From NCBI GenBank assembly GCA_017439805.1, contig JAFSIK010000014.1, forward strand, positions 1 through 61,172: a stretch of 61,172 nt of DNA, given 5' to 3'. The DNA comes from Oscillospiraceae bacterium (GTDB lineage: Bacteria > Bacillota > Clostridia > Oscillospirales > Oscillospiraceae). Below the pieces are notes generated by a model. That model was not told the DNA's origin and searched no databases. It was given only the letters and a program-made list of their open reading frames with translations. Below, piece by piece: positions 57,120 to 61,172 of this stretch; position 1 is the first letter of the stretch; every line of letters starts with the position of its first letter. The position numbers and the translations under genes are program-made.

Positions 57120-57859
57120 TCCTTTCCTCGGTACATCTCCCACATGATAACGGTTGCCGCCATTGCGGCGTTGAGGGACTCCGCCCCGGGCTCCATGGGA
57201 ATGGAAAGTATGCCGGTGGCGGCTTTTTTCAGAAACTCACTGACGCCGGAGCCTTCCGTGCCTATTATCACGGCGCAGTCGGAAAGGTTGCTCTTCCCTG
57301 CCGTAACGTTGCCGTTCATATCGGCGGCGTAGAGAGTGCGTCCGGCGAAAAGGGCGGGTATCTCCTGCCGGGGGCAGAAAATGAAGTTATTTTTGAACAC
57401 CGCACCCATACTGGCGCGGACACATTTGGGATTGTAGGGGTCGGCGCAGTCCTCGGTCAGCACCACGCCGTCAACACCAAACGCGTCGGCGGTACGCAAA
57501 ATTGTGCCGACGTTTCCCGGGTCCTGCAGACCGTCCAGAACGATATGACAGCGCCCCTCAAGGGCGGTTTTTTCCTGCGGTATCACGCACACCGCCAGCA
57601 CCCCCTGAGGGGTCTTGACGGGAGACAGCCCCGCCATAAGACTCTCGGAAACGGTGTATACCTCGGTGTAGTCCGGCAGGGCGGGCAATTGTTCCCCCTC
57701 AAGAGCAAGAACGTAGCGTACCCTCGCGCCTCTTGTCAGGGCTTCGCCCAGAAGCTTGTGACCTTCGCAAAGGTAAAGCCCCTGGGCGTATCTTTCCTCT
57801 TTATCCTTAAGCTTGCGAAGCCGTGTGACCAGAGGATTGTTCTTTCCCAGTTCCCTCAT
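57116..57859 (-). CDS. SpoU/TrmH-family RNA 2'-O-methyltransferase
   Basis: SPOUT methyltransferase that modifies a ribose in rRNA or tRNA. The 247-residue protein has an N-terminal substrate-binding part (ARVRYVLALEGE) and the knotted domain with its three motifs: LDGLQDPGNVGTILRTADAFGVDGV, IIGTEGSGVSEF and IPMEPGAESLNAAMAATVIMWE. It is RlmB/TrmH-like, but the target nucleotide is not deducible. Its ATG shares a base with the lysS stop (TGATG), and no ribosome site is seen, so it depends on coupling. Confidence 0.92.
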   Translation of the reverse strand: MRELGKNNPLVTRLRKLKDKEERYAQGLYLCEGHKLLGEALTRGARVRYVLALEGEQLPALPDYTEVYTVSESLMAGLSPVKTPQGVLAVCVIPQEKTALEGRCHIVLDGLQDPGNVGTILRTADAFGVDGVVLTEDCADPYNPKCVRASMGAVFKNNFIFCPRQEIPALFAGRTLYAADMNGNVTAGKSNLSDCAVIIGTEGSGVSEFLKKAATGILSIPMEPGAESLNAAMAATVIMWEMYRGKE

Positions 57860-59361
57860 CAGGCGAGGGGCTTCATGGTGGGGAACAGAATTACGTCACG
57901 GATGGAGTCGTTGCCGGTAAGCAGCATTACGCAGCGGTCGATGCCGATGCCCAGGCCGCCGGTGGGAGGCATGCCGTACTCCAGCGCGGTGATGAAATCC
58001 TCGTCCATCATATTGGCTTCTTCGTCGCCCTTGGCGCGCATTTCCGCCTGCTTCTGGAAGCGCTGCTTCTGATCGATGGGGTCGTTGAGTTCGCTGAAAG
58101 CGTTGCCCATCTCGCTGCGGCAGATGAAAAGCTCGAATCGCTCGGTCAGACGGGGGTCTGCGGGAGAGCGCTTTGCCAGGGGGGATACATCCACGGGATG
58201 CATGGTGATAAAGGTGGGCTGGATCATATGCTGCTCCACCTTCTGGTCGTAGCATTCAAACAGGGCGTGACCCCAGGTGGGCTCAACGCCGTCCATGTCA
58301 ACACCGGCAGCCTTGGCAGCGGCAACGGCGTCGGCGTCATTGTCAATGGCCATGAAATCAATGCCCATGTATTCCTTTACGGCATCGGCCATGGTCATGC
58401 GGCGGAAACCGGGTGCCAGGGAGATTTTCTCGCCCTGCCACTCCACGTCGTAGGTACCCAGAATGTCCATGGCAGCGCCGGACAGCAGGTCCTCGAACAG
58501 ATCCATCATATCATTGAAATCGGCATAAGCCTGATAGAGCTCAACGGTGGTGAACTCGGGATTGTGCTTGGTGTCCATACCCTCGTTGCGGAAAATGCGG
58601 CCAACCTCGTAAACTCTCTCCATGCCGCCTACGATAAGGCGCTTGAGGTGCAGCTCGGTTGCTATGCGCATATACATGTCGATATCAAGGGTGTTGTGGT
58701 GAGTGATAAAGGGGCGGGCAGCGGCACCGCCGGCCAGAGTACTCAGCACAGGGGTCTCCACTTCCATATATCCGCGGCCGTCAAGGAAGGCGCGCAGGTA
58801 CTTGATGAACTTGGAGCGTATTTCAAAAGCACGGCGGGATTCGGGGTTTACGATAAGGTCAACGTAGCGCTGACGGTAGCGGGTCTCCACGTCGGTAAGA
58901 CCGTGGAACTTCTCGGGCAGGGGCAGCAGGGACTTGGACAGCAGAACAAGTTCCTTCACGTGGACGGAAATTTCGCCCATACGGGTACGGAAAACAAAGC
59001 CCTGGCAGCCGATAATGTCGCCGATATCGTACTTTTTGAAAGCGTTGAAAGCTTCCTCGCCCACATCGTTGAGACGGACATAGATCTGGAGTCTGTCGTG
59101 TCCGTCCTGAATGTCGGCAAAAATGGCCTTGCCCATGCCTCTTTTGGACATAAGGCGGCCGCAGACGGAGACATCCTTTTCCTCAAGGGCCTCGAAGTCT
59201 GCCTTGATTTCATCGCACCAGTGGGTGCGCTGGAATTTGGTTATCTGGAAGGGGTCCTTTCCGGCAGTCTGCAGCTCGGTAAGCTTGTCCCTTCTGATCT
59301 GCAGCAGCTCGGACAGGTTTTCTTCCTGAATTTCGGGTACGTTGTTTACGTTTTCAGACAT
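57859..59361 (-). CDS. lysS: Lysyl-tRNA synthetase (class II)
   Basis: Charges tRNA-Lys. The 500-residue protein has the N-terminal OB-fold anticodon-binding domain (VSVCGRLMSKRGMGKAIFADIQDG) and the class II core: motif 1 region RSKFIKYLRAFLDGRGYMEVETPVL, motif 2 YEVGRIFRNEGMDTKHNPEFT, and motif 3 PPTGGLGIGIDRCVMLLTG. GAGG precedes the ATG, 10 bases after greA. greA-lysS is a common Firmicutes pairing. Confidence 0.97.
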   Translation of the reverse strand: MSENVNNVPEIQEENLSELLQIRRDKLTELQTAGKDPFQITKFQRTHWCDEIKADFEALEEKDVSVCGRLMSKRGMGKAIFADIQDGHDRLQIYVRLNDVGEEAFNAFKKYDIGDIIGCQGFVFRTRMGEISVHVKELVLLSKSLLPLPEKFHGLTDVETRYRQRYVDLIVNPESRRAFEIRSKFIKYLRAFLDGRGYMEVETPVLSTLAGGAAARPFITHHNTLDIDMYMRIATELHLKRLIVGGMERVYEVGRIFRNEGMDTKHNPEFTTVELYQAYADFNDMMDLFEDLLSGAAMDILGTYDVEWQGEKISLAPGFRRMTMADAVKEYMGIDFMAIDNDADAVAAAKAAGVDMDGVEPTWGHALFECYDQKVEQHMIQPTFITMHPVDVSPLAKRSPADPRLTERFELFICRSEMGNAFSELNDPIDQKQRFQKQAEMRAKGDEEANMMDEDFITALEYGMPPTGGLGIGIDRCVMLLTGNDSIRDVILFPTMKPLA

Positions 59362-59371
59362 TTTTTACCTC

Positions 59372-59842
59372 TCAGTCCAGATCGATAAGCTCGTACTCAA
59401 GAATACCCATGGGGGCTTCAACTCTGATGGTATCGCCAACGGAGGCACCGATCAGAGCCTTGCCAAAGGGAGCGTCCTCGGAGATGCGGCCCTGCATGGG
59501 GTCGGCCTCCTGAGAGCCAACAATGGTATACTCCTCAATATCGCCGCATTCCATATCCTTGACCTTTACCTTGCTGCCAATACGCACGTGGAGAGAGGCA
59601 CCCTCAATCTCCTCGATAATGACAGCATTGGCAATAATATTTTCGACCTCAGCGATGCGGGAATAAAGCTTGCCCTGCTCGTTTTTGGCCTCGTCATATT
59701 CGCTGTTCTCGCTCAGGTCGCCGAAGCTGCGGGCTTCCTTGATCTGCTCGGCTACTTCCTTTTCCCTTACTGTACGCAGGTAATCCAGTTCTTCTTTAAG
59801 TTCTTTCAGACGGTCTTCGCTCAGCTTAAATTCCTTAGCCAT
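59372..59842 (-). CDS. greA: Transcription elongation factor GreA
   Basis: Rescues backtracked RNA polymerase by stimulating transcript cleavage. The 156-residue protein has the N-terminal coiled coil with the acidic tip (ARSFGDLSENSEYDEAKNEQG, two Asp/Glu at the turn) and the C-terminal FKBP-like domain (GKALIGASVGDTIRVEAPMG). It heads the unit greA-lysS-methylase-dprA-topA-trmFO-plsX and has a perfect-consensus promoter. Confidence 0.96.
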   Translation of the reverse strand: MAKEFKLSEDRLKELKEELDYLRTVREKEVAEQIKEARSFGDLSENSEYDEAKNEQGKLYSRIAEVENIIANAVIIEEIEGASLHVRIGSKVKVKDMECGDIEEYTIVGSQEADPMQGRISEDAPFGKALIGASVGDTIRVEAPMGILEYELIDLD

Positions 59843-59906
59843 AGTCGAATCTTCCTTTCAATTATTACAAATACATATTATAAATATAAACCGATATTTC
59901 ACAGGG

Positions 59907-59935
59907 ATTATAATAAAGAGAGTTTATTCTGTCAA
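59907..59935 (-). promoter_or_regulatory. Consensus promoter of the greA unit
   Basis: Minus-strand TTGACA (59930-59935), 17 bases, TATAAT (59907-59912): perfect boxes, starting 4 bases after the upstream gene's end. Confidence 0.93.
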
Positions 59936-59938
59936 GAC

Positions 59939-60631
59939 CTACCATGTAAATTTTATTTTGCGCACCGAAACATCTTCCGGCCGAATTTTGCCACGGGCGG
60001 ACAAATATGCCGCGTATGAAAGTGCCTCAAAATCTTCCGGTGCCTGTATACCGCCGGAAATTATTATGTCCGTTTCCGGCGGCGTATCCCCGTGCAGGCG
60101 CAGCGTGGGAGTGTCCGTCACTGCGGAAACAAGGGGTGAAAATTCAACAACAAGGTCACATTTTGGGGGCACAGGAAAATTTTGCGCCGCCACGCCGTAC
60201 CCCGAAAGCATAGCCGCGCAAAGTTCCTCTCCTCCCCTCGGTAAACAGAAAAAAATATTTTTAACCAACGGGTATAGCCTGACCGCAGCATTTTCAAGCT
60301 GCGGCATATATCTTTCCGCCGCCAGACACACCGACGCCCTTTCCGCGGGCCGCTCCAGAGACGCCAGAGCGGCCACAGCGGCCTGCGCAGCCACCGCCCT
60401 GAGCAGATTCATTTCCGAATATGGAAAAAGGCCGTGAGAGGCAAAAATTTCCCTGTACGGAAATTCTTTGGAATATAACACTTTACGAACGCCCTTCGAC
60501 CGGATACGTGCCGCGCAGGCATTGGCAGCACGCATATTTTTTTGCGGCGTTTTAGGCTTTATGTAAACCTGTACATGGTTTCCAACAATATCGAATCCGG
60601 ATTTATTAGCAATTTGGGCGGTAATTATCAC
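59939..60631 (-). CDS. Uncharacterised protein
   Basis: About 230 residues from a GTG at 60631, chosen because AGAGGTGA lies five bases upstream; the frame is open 21 codons further but has no site there. I do not recognise the family. It has no signal peptide or membrane helix. The middle is Ala-rich and helical (residues 77-108), and the second half alternates strands and helices with Gly/Pro turns (FFCLPRGGEELCAAMLSGYGVAA, IIISGGIQAPEDFEALSYAAYL), suggesting an alpha/beta fold. It stands between the SLH gene (divergent) and greA. Codon use resembles its neighbours. Confidence 0.6.
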   Translation of the reverse strand: MIITAQIANKSGFDIVGNHVQVYIKPKTPQKNMRAANACAARIRSKGVRKVLYSKEFPYREIFASHGLFPYSEMNLLRAVAAQAAVAALASLERPAERASVCLAAERYMPQLENAAVRLYPLVKNIFFCLPRGGEELCAAMLSGYGVAAQNFPVPPKCDLVVEFSPLVSAVTDTPTLRLHGDTPPETDIIISGGIQAPEDFEALSYAAYLSARGKIRPEDVSVRKIKFTW

Positions 60632-60666
60632 AAAAATCACCTCTTTTTTCAGCTTATGCGCAAAAT

Positions 60667-60694
60667 ATTTTAAAAATACCGGCCTCCCATTCAA
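60667..60694 (-). promoter_or_regulatory. Possible promoter for the 59939-60631 gene
   Basis: Minus-strand TTGAAT (60689-60694), 16 bases, TAAAAT (60667-60672). A plausible but imperfect sigma-A match. Confidence 0.4.
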
Positions 60695-60760
60695 GGTTTA
60701 TCCTTTGCGGCGCAAGGGATTGAGGGTTTTCGCGAAAAAACAGGAACGCTAAGTTCTTAC

Positions 60761-61172
60761 ATGAGAAATCTCAAGAAGGTTCTCACACTGGTACTGGCTC
60801 TCGTAATGGTAGTCGGTTGCCTGGCTATCGGCGCTGGCGCTGCCTACACCGATGAGGCAAACATCTATTACGAAGATGCAGTATCCACCACCACTGCTCT
60901 TGGAATCTTCGAAGGCGCTGACGGCGCTTTCCTGCCCAAGAACAACCTGACCCGTCAGGAAGTCGCCAAGATCGTCGCTATGACCCTCACCGGCGGCACC
61001 ATCGATCCCAGCCTGTATGAAGAAGCTTCCATCTTCACCGACGTTGACGGTCTGTGGGGCGAAGGCTACATCAACTACCTGGCTGGTATCGGCGTAGCTA
61101 CCGGTCACGCCGGTAAGTACAACCCCCAGGATCCTGTAACCGCTCAGGAACTGGCCAAGTTCATGCTGGTAG
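60761..61172 (+). CDS. S-layer homology (SLH) domain protein, N-terminal part (partial)
   Basis: The frame starts with ATG at 60761 and runs off the window. It encodes a signal peptide (MRNLKKVLTLVLALVMVVG..., likely cut after GAGA) and at least two SLH repeats: TALGIFEGADGAFLPKNNLTRQEVAKIVAMTL and, after FTDVDGLWGEGYINYL, GIGVATGHAGKYNPQDPVTAQELAKFML. SLH repeats bind pyruvylated wall polymers, so this is a cell-surface protein. Codons are strongly C-ended, as in highly expressed genes. The ribosome site is poor (an AGGAA 16 bases upstream). Confidence 0.9.
   Translation, partial: MRNLKKVLTLVLALVMVVGCLAIGAGAAYTDEANIYYEDAVSTTTALGIFEGADGAFLPKNNLTRQEVAKIVAMTLTGGTIDPSLYEEASIFTDVDGLWGEGYINYLAGIGVATGHAGKYNPQDPVTAQELAKFMLV

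Noticed and set aside
1-61172. tRNA/rRNA genes, CRISPR arrays, insertion sequences, prophage or att sites
   Set aside because: By-eye scan shows no tRNA T-arm signatures, no regularly spaced repeats, no transposase or integrase motifs, and gene order is continuous housekeeping. A tRNAscan or repeat finder would be needed to be certain.

Overview
The window looks like a chromosomal housekeeping segment from an anaerobic, spore-forming Clostridia member, most like the Oscillospiraceae/Ruminococcaceae. Four things point there. The gene order is Firmicutes-type (nusB-xseA-xseB-dxs-tlyA-nadK-argR-recN; rnc-smc-ftsY; dnaG-rpoD). There is a sporulation sigma factor with a pro-sequence (sigK). There is a HydE/HydG/HydF maturation set for [FeFe]-hydrogenase. 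A CD1247-type protein lies beside efp. Base composition is fairly GC-rich and uniform. I see no rRNA, tRNA, insertion sequence, prophage or CRISPR array. Most genes are on the minus strand; the plus-strand exceptions are the prfB 3' end, secG, rpmB, rluA, potABCD, sigK, an unknown gene at 38355 and an SLH gene at the right edge.

Layout: 1-694, prfB end and secG with stacked terminators. 696-5401 (minus), dgt-dnaG-rpoD-HD protein. 5485-8166 (minus), rpmE-flavin reductase-hflX-yigZ. 8277-17916 (minus), a ten-gene unit nusB, TsaD paralogue, xseA, xseB, dxs, tlyA, nadK, argR, recN, tyrS. 18095-22417, rpmB (plus), then plsY, der, a DUF512 radical-SAM-like protein, rpmF and a DUF177 protein (minus). 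22529-27527 (plus), rluA and the potABCD polyamine transporter. 27562-31561 (minus), the HydF/HydG/HydE unit with its TM1266-like regulator and a structured leader. 31763-35239, an Sfp-type phosphopantetheinyl transferase, then a P-type cation ATPase behind a probable Mn2+ (yybP-ykoY) riboswitch. 35377-39351, sigK, a CD1247-type protein, efp, an M24 peptidase, an unknown protein, rpsU. 39437-50087 (minus), smc-ftsY-rdgB-nadD/yqeK fusion-LCP protein-rsfS-leuS. 50209-51177, acpP-rnc. 51272-59842, greA-lysS-rRNA methylase-dprA-topA-trmFO-plsX. 59939-61172, an unknown protein and the start of an SLH surface protein.

The genes mostly serve information processing (replication, transcription, translation factors and ribosomal proteins, RNA modification, DNA repair), phospholipid initiation (plsX, plsY, acpP), isoprenoid and NAD(P) synthesis, secretion (secG, ftsY) and wall-polymer attachment (LCP). 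No clearly novel multi-gene defence or metabolic system is visible. The most interesting material is regulatory: the Mn2+ riboswitch with a readable terminator switch, the attenuator-like leader of the hydrogenase-maturation unit, a 17-nt block shared by the rpmE and rpmB promoters, and palindromes at the pot, acpP and smc promoters. Two or three uncharacterised proteins deserve follow-up. Promoter calls are by-eye matches to sigma-A boxes; gene names rest on recognised motifs and context, not on searches.
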